Assembly: GCA_963693305.1 (NCBI GenBank)
Contig: OY855912.1
Coordinates: forward strand, 30,457,277-30,521,276
Source: Meandrina meandrites
Lineage: Eukaryota; Cnidaria; Anthozoa; Scleractinia; Meandrinidae
Reading direction: 5' to 3'
DNA length: 64,000 nt
The stretch's first letter is position 1. Every line of letters begins with the position of its first letter. Shown one piece after another: positions 45,901-55,841 of the stretch. The position numbers were made by a program, and so were the translations under genes. Below the pieces are notes generated by a model that saw only the letters and a list, made by a program, of their open reading frames with translations, did not search any database and had not been told where the DNA came from.

Positions 45901-47846
45901 GCTTAATTGAGAAAATGCGGTATATGGAATTCGTTTTGTATTTTGCCAGAAAATGCACGAATTAATCACGGACGGATCCACAGACTGTCTGTAAAAATCG
46001 AATGAACAAATTAACCTTTTAGTCACTGAATGTAGTGGTATTTTAAAAGTAGGAAAATTGAAGTTTTATGTGGTACAAGCCCCCCAATGTTGAAATAACT
46101 TTAAGCACTGACGTTTTTGAGCCACGGACGGCAACCGGAAGGTGAACGTTTAAGGTTTTGGCGAACTTTTACCTCCAAAAGTAATTTAGAAAGCTTTAAT
46201 TTTAGCATTTACAACTTGAATTTATGAACAATAAGCTGACAATATGCGCTAAAGACGAGAAGGTTCCATTTCCGACTGCCGTCCGTGGCTCAATTGACTT
46301 GCATATTAACTGTGAAATGTCATGAGCTAATAAACGTTAACCTTGCATGTTGCTGAACATCAACAAACCTTAGGTTTATAAAAGAACTCTTGTTTGGTTT
46401 GTGTAAGATACTGAAGGTTACAAAGCAATAAAATGTGTTTGCATTTTTACGAAATGTAAGCACGAGATCCGTCTAACTGAGCATTTATGACAACGGACAA
46501 CGTAAAGTCAAAATGTTGGACAAAACAATTTTATATGAGGGTAGACCTCAAAAACTAATTTCTTGTTCCAGCTTCACTTCATCGGAATATTAATTTATTT
46601 TATGATTTTGAATAAACAAACCATCGATCCAGCGAATAACGTAACGCTCTTTAACTCACTATCTGGCTAATTTTTTGACCGTCCCCCAAAATTAATTGAT
46701 ATCGCTCGTGACTTTTTTACAGAGAAACCAAAAGATTAATAGGTGATGGATTTCTTCGTCGATACCTCAGTGTCCGAATGTGTTTTTAATGCATACTGTA
46801 CAGTTCGGCTAGTGGATTGAATCAAATCGAGTTGAAAAGGTCGCTCTCCATGTTTTGCTCCCTCGGGCGCGCTCGTTCGTTCATTCGTTCGTTCGTTCGT
46901 TCATTTGTTTGCTCGCACGTTCGATCGCTCGCTCCGCACGCTTGGAAGGGAATCGATTGCTACGGAGGCAAGTATATTCAGCGGTGAATTTGTGTGTTCA
47001 TCGACTGCCATCCATAGAAATATTGCGCAAAATGTACATCATGTACATGTACTGTTCATCGGGGAATAGTGCAGGGATCGCAGGCAACTCAAGGGGTGGT
47101 GAATGGTCCTTCAAAAAATGCGCGTCTCGCAAAAATTAAGCCAAATTCCAGCGGTCTCGTCGTCTCGTATTTTTATGGAGGGCCTTCTCGGAGTCTCGAT
47201 CTCTTTTTCAATGCTAAGGAAGTCCCGGGCTCGCAGAAAATGTATCAGTCTCGCCATCTCGCAAAGTCTCGCATTTACCATTCGACACCCCTAACTCACA
47301 AAAGCGAGGGTTCTTAAAAGCTCTAGTCTCAAACTGGAATGGCAGTTTCCAAACTAACTGTCCTATTCATAAGGAACTTATTTCAGTTTCGAGAATGATT
47401 ATTAAAGAATGGTATAGAATCTTGTAAATGACCTGGCGGTCTGTAACTAGTAGCCCAGTATGAAAGTGTAATTTTTGTAACAACAACTTTAATTTAATGT
47501 ATATTTAACGTATTGTTAAAGGAAATTAAAATAATCCATGTCAGCTGAGAGCAAATGTTATTTGCGATCGCAAAAAAATCCTCAATTTTTGGAGTCTCTG
47601 TACAGGCCACTCCAGTGACCCGCTTATCGTTGCTAAGGGTACCGGTGCTACACAGGATAAGGCATGTGGCGCTTATGAGCGGTCAGAGGTGTCTACATTC
47701 ACTGGCGGTACGCTCCTTGTGGTATTTTGTGTCATGTAAAGCGCACAGAGTACAAAAATTAACCTACCTGATTTTCCCACGTTTCTTGCACCTAGCAACG
47801 CAAACTTTGCGTCAGTTTGTTTGTACGAATCTCTGCGAGTCAACAT
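39949..47846 (-). CDS. RERG-like: RERG/RASL-like small GTPase, 214 aa, four exons, atypical active site
   Basis: Exons 47846-47768, 42430-42374, 41302-41229 and 40383-39949 join in phase (1, 1, 0). G1 is GARNVGKS (19-26). AVRFLTKRFIGEYD (29-42) and STYQFTTTIDDDQVNLEILD (47-66) match RERG closely. G4 is NKSD (123-126) and G5 is SAS (153-155). Switch II is unusual: the DTAGQ of classical Ras reads D-P-G-P-G, followed by APGEPSVESR, so the catalytic Gln is absent. The P-loop also has Arg-Asn in place of Gly12-Gly13. The C-terminal extension is basic (KRKRDKK, CKVFRRNSSK) and lacks a CAAX box, as in RERG, RASL11 and RASL12. RERG-type proteins are growth-regulating GTPases; GTP hydrolysis here is predicted to be poor. 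ATG 47846 is the first in-frame ATG. The weakest link is the 5.3-kb first intron, though motif and phase both fit. Confidence 0.85.
40970..41080. repeat. Perfect 40-bp inverted repeat with 31-base loop in GTPase intron 3
   Basis: 40970-41009 (AAAGACAATAAACTGCAAGG...) is the exact inverse complement of 41041-41080. No target duplication and no MITE-like terminal motif is evident. Transcribed in either direction it would fold into a perfect hairpin. Confidence 0.85.
41585..42003. mobile_element. TTAA-flanked MITE with poly(G)/poly(C) termini
   Basis: TTAA is at 41581-41584 and 42004-42007. The ends are TTCCCCGGGGG...GTACTCCCATATATGGG and TTTATGGGAGTACCCCC...CCGGGT. Inside are several direct copies of CTTAAATAGGGTATCATTTT-like modules and GCCGCGG / CGCGGCACA subterminal repeats. 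It lies in intron 2 of the GTPase gene. Confidence 0.65.
43240..43600 (-). pseudogene. C-terminal relic of an APE-type LINE ORF2
   Basis: The minus strand reads TTHTFFECPKVKQLD, the usual Cys/His 'H.FFECP.VK.LW' block after the reverse transcriptase, then after a stop and a frame change DILYGYKPESSSTYTFNHYL and MAKFFIFQAKQTKNSPSF, then EAFYVFLNDKIQSEKEIAMR. This order fits the tail of L1/CR1-type ORF2 proteins. It is interrupted by stops and by a 29-bp foldback insert. It sits in intron 1 of the GTPase gene. Confidence 0.65.
43325..43371. mobile_element. 29-bp foldback insertion with 9-bp target duplication
   Basis: CGAAGGACG occurs at 43325-43333 and 43363-43371. Between them lies a 29-base palindrome (TAGCCTGCG ... 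CGCAGGCTA). The LINE-derived reading (…NSPSF then EAFYVF…) continues across the site if the insert and one repeat are skipped, which supports a real insertion. Confidence 0.7.
43727..44480. mobile_element. Mariner-type MITE made of 'TTAAGCGGCC' modules, split by a SINE
   Basis: The left end ACAGTCGAACCCCTATTAAG carries several direct repeats of ATTAAGCGGCC. The right end resumes after the SINE at 44377 with CCCCTATTAAGCGACTAACC and finishes with the diverged inverse terminus GGGGTGGAGTTCTACT. It is longer than expected because of the nested SINE. Confidence 0.55.
44077..44374 (-). mobile_element. Intact tRNA-derived SINE, 14-bp target duplication
   Basis: Minus orientation: head GTGGGAGGCGCGGTGGCCTA, A-box TGGCCTAATGGTTAG, B-box GGTTCGAGCCC, tail TTTACCTTACC. 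The flanks ATAAAAGCCTAAGG (44063-44076 and 44375-44388) are identical, so the insertion is fairly recent. Lacks the internal MITE of the 20-kb copy, showing the empty site. Confidence 0.9.
45470..45922. mobile_element. 453-bp MITE with TACCGTATTTTCTCAATTAA ends
   Basis: The left end TACCGTATTTTCTCAATTAA and right end TTAATTGAGAAAATGCGGTA are inverted. Multiple 'CCGGCGTTTAT' modules in both orientations fill the body. Intron 1 of the GTPase gene. Confidence 0.75.
46861..46935. repeat. Imperfect (CGTT)n / (GCTC)n simple repeat
   Basis: Tandem CGTTCGTTCATT-type units followed by GCTCGCACGTTCGATCGCTC. Any open frame across it is Arg/Ser/Phe-rich simple sequence and not a gene. Confidence 0.75.
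47093..47291. mobile_element. 199-bp MITE with repeated 'GTCTCGC' motifs
   Basis: The left GGGGTGGTGAATGGTCC and right GGTTCGA-like inverse (ACCATTCGACACCCC) are inverted repeats. A 6-bp direct repeat AACTCA flanks the element. Many TCTCG pentamers occur inside on both strands. Confidence 0.6.
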
Positions 47847-48962
47847 TTCCTGACGCTGTGGCAGCTTGAGGGAGAGTTGGCCCACTGCTACAGCCCGGGG
47901 CAGACTTGTAACTTTGATTGATTATTCAACTACGCTTAACCTTCGAGCGTTAATGAACGAGGTGAATTAATTTCTCCCAGACTGGTCCCAGGGCTTTGAG
48001 AAGGGTGTGAACGCAATCAACTCCCCGGCAGTGTCATTCAAATTCGAAGTTATTAGCTTTTGTGTGCTCGTCTGTTTGAAGTGTTCCGCTCAAATATACT
48101 TCAAGTTCGAGACGAAGTTGAACAAAAGAGATAAAAAAGATGGATAAATCGCTTTGATTTCACGGGTAAAGAGTCGCTAAATATTGTCCTGACCACTGGC
48201 ACAATTGAAAACGATTTACTCAGTTAATAAATTTTGCGTTAGTTATTTAGAGGGATTAACAAGACATTTTAAGAGAAAAGGCAATCCCGTAAGCTCGATC
48301 CTGTAATTCATTACGCTAACAGTAGTGTGTTCAATCACAAAAAATTAACTTGCTAATAAGCTTAACGCGTGGTGGCTATGAGTGATGAAGTTTTAATGTG
48401 TCCTTATGTGTCGATTAAAAGCCCCCCCCCCCCCCCCCCCTCTCACCCCCACGCGCGCGATTTTATCTTCTTTATGCCGAAGAAACCTTGAAATAACAGC
48501 TTAGTTAGATAGGTAGAAAATTTTAAAGGAGAATGATAATTACTCACTCACACAAGAGCATGTAGTTTAGTATTGAAAAACGCAGTGGGCATAGTCGGAA
48601 ATAGATTTACACTGCCAGGAACAAAATGAATTATATAAATCATGTTTTAGGTAAAGCTGATTTCGTTCTATCTAGGGTTTTGCTCTCTTTAGCTTTTTTT
48701 TTTTGCATATAGCCGTGCCGTATTTGTAATTAAATCAGTTGCCCTCTTGAGCTCGGTTAATTGTTATTTTATCTTCTTTGTCAACTTAGCCGTGCATCAG
48801 TGAGCACGTGACGTCAGAAGAGGCCTTTTTTATTTAAAACTTTATTGCCTTACAAATAAACATACATAGCCAGAAACTATCGCACAAATTTTTACGTTTT
48901 TAGATTCTTGTGAAACACAGAAATGTTAAATATTACTGGAGTTGAGAAAAAAAATTCTCCTG
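47847..48962. other. Upstream region of the GTPase gene, no gene seen
   Basis: AT-rich, with a poly(C) run near 48422-48440. It presumably contains the promoter of the minus-strand GTPase gene; no TATA box or other element could be assigned. Confidence 0.35.
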
Positions 48963-49044
48963 TGGCGGCGGTGGGATTCGAACCCACGCCCCCGAAGAGA
49001 CTGGTGCCTTAAACCAGCGCCTTAGACCGCTCGGCCACGCTACC
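48963..49044 (-). tRNA. tRNA-Leu, anticodon AAG
   Basis: 82 bases on the minus strand beginning GGTAGCGTGGCCGAGCGG. The anticodon stem CTGGT/ACCAG closes the loop TTAAGGC (anticodon AAG), with a type II variable arm (GTCTCTTCGGGGGC) and T-arm GTGGGTTCGAATCCCAC. It is nearly identical to the vertebrate tRNA-Leu(AAG) consensus. A T-run follows within about 10 bases and suits Pol III termination. The acceptor stem GGTAGCG/CGCCGCC has an A4-C69 mismatch where the consensus has A-T, plus a T3-G70 wobble. It may be a slightly damaged or recently mutated copy. No intron. Confidence 0.9.
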
Positions 49045-50597
49045 AGATGCTCATTTACTTGTCACTTTTAGCGCCTGGTTTAATGGTTCTTCATACAGAG
49101 CCTTTCTGATCTTTCAACATCGTTGTTTATATAAGTAATTAAAATGGCAATGTCCGTCGTGCATATTCACATTAATCAGTTTTTGAACGCTCGCGTGCCT
49201 TAAAGCGTTCTTTACAAAAACAAACATTTATAAATCTTACCTTGACCTATATCATCGGTTTATTGGTCGATCGTAAAAGCATTTTGTTGACATTTGAATT
49301 TTGAAATTCATGAAAACTAGTAAGTTTAGTAAATGTAATAGTATTTGGATTGACTGCCATATTTAATTAACTTTCGTTGTACTGTTTATTCGGCCGTCTT
49401 GTTGTTATACATCCAGTGGCGGAAGATGCAAGTGATTTTCAGTTTAAAAAGTTCATTATTCAGAATAATTTCACAACAGTGAGAATAAAATCTAACAGTG
49501 AGGTAAATGAGAACTCTATCCTTTTTTTTCACTGCATTAAAAAAAGAACAAAAATGAAAACGAAACTTGCGAGTCGCGGCTGTTTGTGGAGTTTTCTATA
49601 ACGGTATAAAGTACCTAGGCTATTTTTGCGCCCACTACCTTTCGGAACGAGTTACTTCATTGGTTCTTCAAACAGTAGATAACAGGTCATAACAATCACC
49701 CTAGCCCTGAATAACAATAGAGACAGTGCTTACAGCGGGCGAATGAAAATAGAGGTTCCAGAGAGGTAGTGTCTTACTGTATTTTTGTCATGTTGGTTGC
49801 CCAGTGATTTGACTTTTTGGCGAACAGCTTGTCCTTAACGTCGGCTCAGTCAAACGGTACTTTAAAAAGCAGCAGGCTTAATATCCGCCGCTTTTTCGTG
49901 CCCGGTCTTTGCTCCTCGCGATAGAAATGCCGACGAGTAGAGAAATTGCCCTGAACAATCTGGAATCAGGACGGCAATTTTTCCATTCGCGCTGTTTTTT
50001 TGCTTGATGCTCCTGACGGACCTAGAAAATCGAGGCGCTGTTCGTAGTCTACAGACAAAGTAATCGCAAGTCAGCGCAAGTGCACGCGGGTCCTGAGCAA
50101 ACAGAGTCACAAGTAGACGCTAGTTCTTAATTTGCGTCTCCGTGACGCTCAGCTCCTTTTAGTCAGGCCTTTATGATTGCAGTCGCTATCAATTTAAGCG
50201 ATTTTTTTTTTCAGAAGTATAAAGAGACAACTTCTCCGATCGAGATCACGGTTTGTTCTAAACATGCTGCTCATTTTTTCCTTGTATAGATAAAAGAAAT
50301 CTTTCAAGTATTCTGTTTTCATGCAGTTCAGTCGATCGACTACATATCTACGTCAGGTTTTGTTTTCTTTCAGCTATATATACGTACGAAAACGTCTCCT
50401 CCTACCTCTTTCTTGGTTTTCTTGGTAAAGACACGTCGACATCTGCGCCACCGGCCAAAAATTTTGTCATCTTACATTATCTTCAAACTATACTGACCTG
50501 TATACTAAGGCATCTTTGTAGGCCTTGCATTCACTGGTGCAACACAGCTTCTCTGCTGGCACCGGCAGCACATTTGCTCAGGTTAGCCCACGTTGCG

Positions 50598-50783
50598 TTA
50601 TACGTTCTCTCTCACAACACCATCATATGAGTCTTCATGGCAACAGTCACTCATGCGATCCACCTCCAGGACTTGAGTATCAGTGTACCAGATACACACC
50701 CATGAATCTTTCTTGATGCTGCCAGATGGAGCAATGTTCCCCACTATATTTTTCAGGCTGCCTCCGCAGTGAGTGGTATGCAA
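50598..50783 (-). pseudogene. Possible fragment of a CUB-like domain
   Basis: The minus strand reads CGGSLKNIVGNIAPSGS, then WVCIWYTDTQVLEVD, then CCHEDSYDGVV. The order CGG...G.I..P, W.C.W, C..D...DG is reminiscent of a CUB domain. No good acceptor precedes it and no partner exons were found, so it is at best an exon relic; chance resemblance is possible. Confidence 0.25.
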
Positions 50784-50794
50784 TTATGAAAAGT

Positions 50795-51122
50795 AAAGTA
50801 ACTTTATTTTATGAGGGAAAACACTTTACAGTCGTAGACTGATAAACCTGTGGCCCTCTTCTAAACAATTAAAATATAAATTACAATAATTTAAAAATAC
50901 CTAACTATGAATAATAAGAAGTATAAAATTGGTAAAATTGATAAAATCAATACAACCTTGTTTGTACATGCAATAAAAAGAGTAAAAAGACACTACGAAA
51001 TTGAGAAATGGTCATTATTTGCGTACCCCTTCTTTTTAAGCTGAATGTATTTCTCTTTAAAAGCATTAATGCTTTCACTGGATCTAGATCTTATGTTAGC
51101 AGGTAGAGAATCATGTCCATAG
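50795..51122 (-). pseudogene. LINE relic: reverse transcriptase C-terminus plus 3' UTR
   Basis: The minus strand reads YGHDSLPANIRSRSSESINA then FKEKYIQLKK, the LP..IR...S...FK ending of non-LTR ORF2 proteins. A 3' UTR follows with AAGAGGGCCACAGGTTTATC and AATAAAGT. That 3' UTR matches the plus-strand copy at 51630-51902. Confidence 0.6.
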
Positions 51123-51629
51123 TAAAGTTGTTGTAGTAACAAAAGCTTTCCCCTTCTGTCGCTCTGTTGCTCTTAGGGCATCGTAGCGTGATGTGACTAT
51201 AACGCGAGGATCTTACCGATTAGTCACTCGCACGTTTTAACGCATTGACCATGTAGATATTTAAGAATGCAATTCGTTGTTATTGTTATTTTTTTTTGAG
51301 GGGCGATGAAAAATCCTGAAAAAGATTGTTTGCAAAGGGAAGACAGCCCAACTAAATTGTCTGCAGGAAGATGCTATCGCCGGGAAAAACTTGTTTGCAC
51401 AGACGACACAGGAAAAAAAAGTTTGTTTTGGCAACATTTTCATCCCAACCCCACCCTCCCTCCCGAAAAGAAAATAGTCCGTCCCTAAGGCCAAAACAGC
51501 ATCCTACCGGTCTTAGTAGTCTATGTCATATTCCACTTTGGTTTCTTCTGGTTTTCCGGTTCGTTGTGGCTGCAACGAATTGGTCTCTCTGAGAAACCTT
51601 TTCTGCAAGTGCGCGCTAGGCATTTATTT

Positions 51630-51835
51630 TTTTCAGGTTATATCCTAGGTTATTCTTTTTACATATTTATATATATTGTATTAATTCTTAGGTAAATTAC
51701 ATTTTATATCGTTTGTAGATTAGTTTTTATTCCTTCACTATTTATCTGTATATATACGTTTATTTTGAATTTGTTAAGAGGGCCACGAGTTCATCAGTGT
51801 TTACTGTTAAGTGTCACCCTCGAAAAATAAAGTTG

Positions 51836-51902
<67 letters not shown>
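51630..51902 (+). mobile_element. LINE 3' end with (ATT)n tail
   Basis: AAGAGGGCCACGAGTTCATC, then AAAAATAAAGTTG, resembles the 3' UTR of the minus-strand LINE relic at 50795-51122. It runs straight into a (TTA)n microsatellite at 51835-51902, the kind of simple tail CR1/L2-like LINEs leave. The 5' limit is a guess. Confidence 0.55.
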
Positions 51903-54900
51903 GGAGTATAAATAGGAATAGGTCAATAGATAAACGACGTTGTAAACTTGCTTAAGACAATCACATAGCTTTATGACATTTACGTGCAATTTACAGTGCC
52001 AGATAAATTCATGTTTATATAACAATGAAAAAAAAACCACATGAAAAATACTAAGAGCAAAATACTCCCCCGTCTCTGCTCTCCCCCAGTGGCCTTACCC
52101 CCCTCATGGGGTAGAGTCTCTGCAGAGTCCACCCGCAGAGCCAACCCCGGCCGCACGAGGGAGCTCCGATTGGTCATTCCACGAATAGCTTTATATAAGA
52201 GTTGTTCTACTCTTTTCCTCCCATGTGTGAGGTATATTCCTAGACGCCACGAAGCAAAGGCTCGTTTTTGGTGCTTTTCGTCCTAAGATGTCATAAAATT
52301 GCTGTTTTCGCTTACAATTCTATCAGATGTATTGAACTCGTGGATTTCTCGATACATTTTAGCTCGATATCGGTTACATCTTGGATTTCTTGTAAAGCTC
52401 GTTCTTAAAGACTTTAGTCTATATTAAACATTAAAATATCAAGTCACTCAAATTATATTTTACGGTATACCACTTGAAAATATTGCATAACTTTGTATAC
52501 ATAGCTGTCAGACAGCACGATATATGACAAAGGGTATTTTCGATTTTCGTAAACGGTCTTATTTTTCCCGTGAAAGTGTGAAATGGCCAGTTTTTTCCTT
52601 CTAAATGGTGCCGTGACTCCTGACTTTCCGAAGAACTCTCAAATTGACCCAATTAAATTCAGTGAAACGAGAAATAAATGAACAATTCGTCATGAACGGT
52701 GATATTGTGATTATGTTCTGTTATTTTCGACACCCGCCCGGCATTGCGTAATAAACAATTTTCAGTGAACATAATATGTTAAAGGGACTTTCAAAGTAAG
52801 ACAGTAAGCCTTATGCGTCCCGTCATTCTTTGGTCCCTTTGAACGTGATGTTCAACAGCTCACAAGTTATAGAGGACGGTGTGAAAAAACGTCCATCTTT
52901 TCTCATGAAACATGAAATGCCTATTTCATTTTCGTGCATTCTGAAAGGACTGTTGTAGTTTCTGTAAAACGTGATACCGACCCTCCCCTCCCCACTTTCA
53001 CCACCCTCAAAGTTATGGTTTTCAGCGACGCGCGAAAAAATATGACCGTAACTTTTGTATTGGCAAGGAAAAGACTGGCTTTGCTTAGAAAGATACTTAT
53101 CTAGGAGCTCGAATTTTTTCATCTGGAAACTTAATTCACACTGTTGCTAATAAAGAGAGGATGACACTGCAGCGTCTGTGACGCCACACATTACCATTTC
53201 AGTTAAATCTTTCGTACTAGTATTCTTGAATTTCCTCCTTTAAACGAACAAGAGGCAACTTGTTGAAAAGCAAAAATGTTACGATGTAGCAAAAATTCAT
53301 AAAACAATCGGTATGCAAGAAAGCCAAAAAACTGTCAAAACTATGTAAAAAATTCCACTTCAACTCAGTAAAGGAAGGAAATGGAAACCAACACATTCCT
53401 GGAGAATGCGAATTTGGCCTCTTGTGACGCGTTGATTTACTTCCTTCATTCATTCTGTTTTGGCCGAAAGGAGCAGACAAGCAGGAAACAGCTCCCAGTG
53501 AGAAACTGACGGCAAAATTTTAAAAGGTATACTAGCTCTTTTGTACCCAAGTCGGCGCAGAGAAACTGCCTGAGGAATTAAGGAATTGATGTTTTATGCA
53601 CGTGGCCTTGCCCTGCAATTATCGTTGTGCTCCAGGCTCTCGGAGTATTTCGTTTCCGCGTTTTTTGACCCTTATATTGGCACAATCCGAAGGACTGGAA
53701 CTGGCTACGTGGGCTATGCGACTATCAGTGGTTTTCGGGCTTCATTCTCTTTTCCCTTAACCTGTTTACAGTCTTTCACCCTCTCCCCTCCCCCCCCCCC
53801 CCCCCCCCCTCCCCTCCGCTTTCTTCCTTCCTCGTGCCCAGAATATGACCGGAGTAGGGCCACGTACGTGCCTGTCATGCGCCAGCTAGCTCCAGACTCA
53901 GGCACATGTGCACACGTGGTGACATTAAAATAGAGCAGAAATGAAACCAGACACTTCCTGATGACAATGGAAGAGCACAATAAAAATATTCACTTCTTAG
54001 CGCGCGGCGGAACAACAAAAGGATATTTGCGACAGATGCGATGTGATCTTCTCAAGACGCGCAGTGGGAGACCGTAAGGGGGGAGCATGCTATATACTAT
54101 GCACGGGGAGGGAGAGTGGTGTGCATAGCCTCTTAATGCAAATAACGTTACAGAAGAGACTCGATCGTTATCAGTCTAGCAATATGTTATGCGATTTACC
54201 GTACTAGCTTTGTGATGAAAACACGTATCCACAATGGATCTGTGAGGAATTCTCATACGAAACATGGAATGAGCACCAGCCCTCCCTAGTTATCTCATTG
54301 CTGGGGTTCTCAAAGCTTATATCTACTTTCAAATTCCGTTGAAATATTTCCCGAGAGAATGTGTCCTTGAGAATATCGACTGGCCGTTAAAAAAATATTT
54401 AGCCGTCTTAATATTCTCCCAGTTTCTCACGGCATTATCATCAGATAAACTGTAAATATTTAGCATTTTGAAGCTCGTCTTCATATAGCCATTGTATTGA
54501 GGTTAACAAGCCGGAGAAACAAAACATTGGAGACCTTGTAAACGGATAATTAATTTAATTACGAGATATTACGATACTTGTTAAGGCAGAAGTGGGGATG
54601 ACTTATTAATGAAAGCGTTTAACGGCAAACGGGCCACCTTGCTTAAAAACATATATCCCTTCCTAGAATGTGAGTCTGCGAAGACGAGGCATATCTATCC
54701 ATATGGTTTTTGCCTTCGAGCGAAAGGTGTCGACCGGAAAAGGCGGTGAGCCTTTGTGTTTTCTAAGAAGCCATGCTCTTGTTATTCAAACAAAGACTTA
54801 AGAAAATCGCCTTTGCTTTTCACCACTCGAAAATAGCCAAACCCCGTTGTGCCATGCGAAGACAAATCGAAATTTCCCTTCAGTTTAGTAGATTTCCCCG

Positions 54901-55234
54901 AGCTAATTAACTCACTTTGTTTTCCCAGTGATCAGTGTCACTCAGATCCTACTTGTTTTTCCTTCAGGGCTGGCCAATGGGATTGAATGATCGAGAAATC
55001 TCGCGATCTTTCTTATCTCTAAGATCTTTATTAGTGACATTGTGGGGATTGCGAAAAGGTTCGTAACCAGGAGCTTACACCTAAAGCGACACGCTGATTG
55101 GTTGAGCGCTTCTTGGCGGCTGTCACGCACGTCACACAAATACCCCGCGCTCGTGATGACGGTTGAATCAAGCTCATTCACGCCGGCGCTTCGGGTCAGT
55201 CTTACTTCTGGGTCAGTGTTTGTGGGACGAAGAA
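51903..55234. other. Intergenic, upstream of the ALX-like gene
   Basis: There are no supported exons. A poly(C) run near 53788-53809 breaks open frames on both strands. The last 300 bp before 55235 become CG-richer, as expected for a promoter, but no TATA box or defined site was recognised. Confidence 0.4.
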
Positions 55235-55841
55235 ATGGAAAAATTTGCCGAGTTTGTGTCATCCATTGGCCAGAACGCGAGGTCGTCACCGTATTTACCT
55301 CCGAATGCGCCCATTCCGCGGGTTACTGCGGCGCCTAATTCCCCTCCAGCGAGCTACGTGAGTTGCGATTTAGCGAGACAACATACTCTTTCAATGAGCA
55401 CTCAGCCCCAAGCTGGTAATGTCAAAATTTTTATTTCATTTTCTAGAATCGTATTAGTGTCCGGAAATTGGCGCACATAAGCGAAGCTGTTGTGATTGAT
55501 TTTAATAGCGTGGTGAATTGCTTGAGCCGTGTTTTAATTGTAATTGAATTTTGCGCCGTTCAACAATGTTTTGTACTTGTGTTCCAATTACCCCAACAGG
55601 AAAATTTTCGCCTCCAGTTGGAGGTTCAACGCAGCTTTCTCCCAGCCCTCAGTCCTGTATGGAGATGGAGAATGAAAGCAACGATTCTTCCTCTAAACGT
55701 AAAAAGCGTCGAAACAGAACGACGTTCACGTCGTTTCAACTCGAAGAAATGGAGCGCATTTTTCAGAAAACGCACTATCCTGATGTTTACACGCGAGAGC
55801 AGTTGGCGCTGCGTTGCGACTTGACGGAAGCTAGAGTGCAG
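55235..55841 (+). CDS. ALX-like: ALX/aristaless-type homeobox gene, first two exons (141 aa of a longer protein)
   Basis: Exon 1 is 55235-55415 ([20 protein letters not shown]) and exon 2 is 55600-55841; split codon G|GA, then donor GTAAAT. Residues 62-92 are Pro/Ser-rich. The homeodomain starts at about residue 96 after a KRKKRR cluster: [42 protein letters not shown]. The [24 protein letters not shown] pattern matches vertebrate ALX proteins better than ARX, PRRX, OTP or DRGX as I recall them. Exon 2 stops after homeodomain residue 46, the well-known intron position of paired-class genes, so helix 3 (WFQNRR) must lie on the next exon, not found before 64000. ALX factors are nuclear DNA-binding regulators of development. 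The upstream ATG is the first in frame with a good context (GAAGAAATGG). Confidence 0.85.

Noticed and set aside
46855..47139. 94-codon open frame rich in Arg, Ser and Phe
   Set aside because: It is the translation of a CGTT/GCTC simple repeat.
53586..53980. Open frames of 115 and 88 codons on both strands
   Set aside because: Both run through a poly(C)/poly(G) tract giving Pro or Gly runs; no homology or splice partners.
54942..55338. Open frames overlapping the ALX-like exon 1 in other frames and on the other strand
   Set aside because: Shadows of a CG-rich coding exon; the ALX frame is the one with splice sites and a homeodomain downstream.
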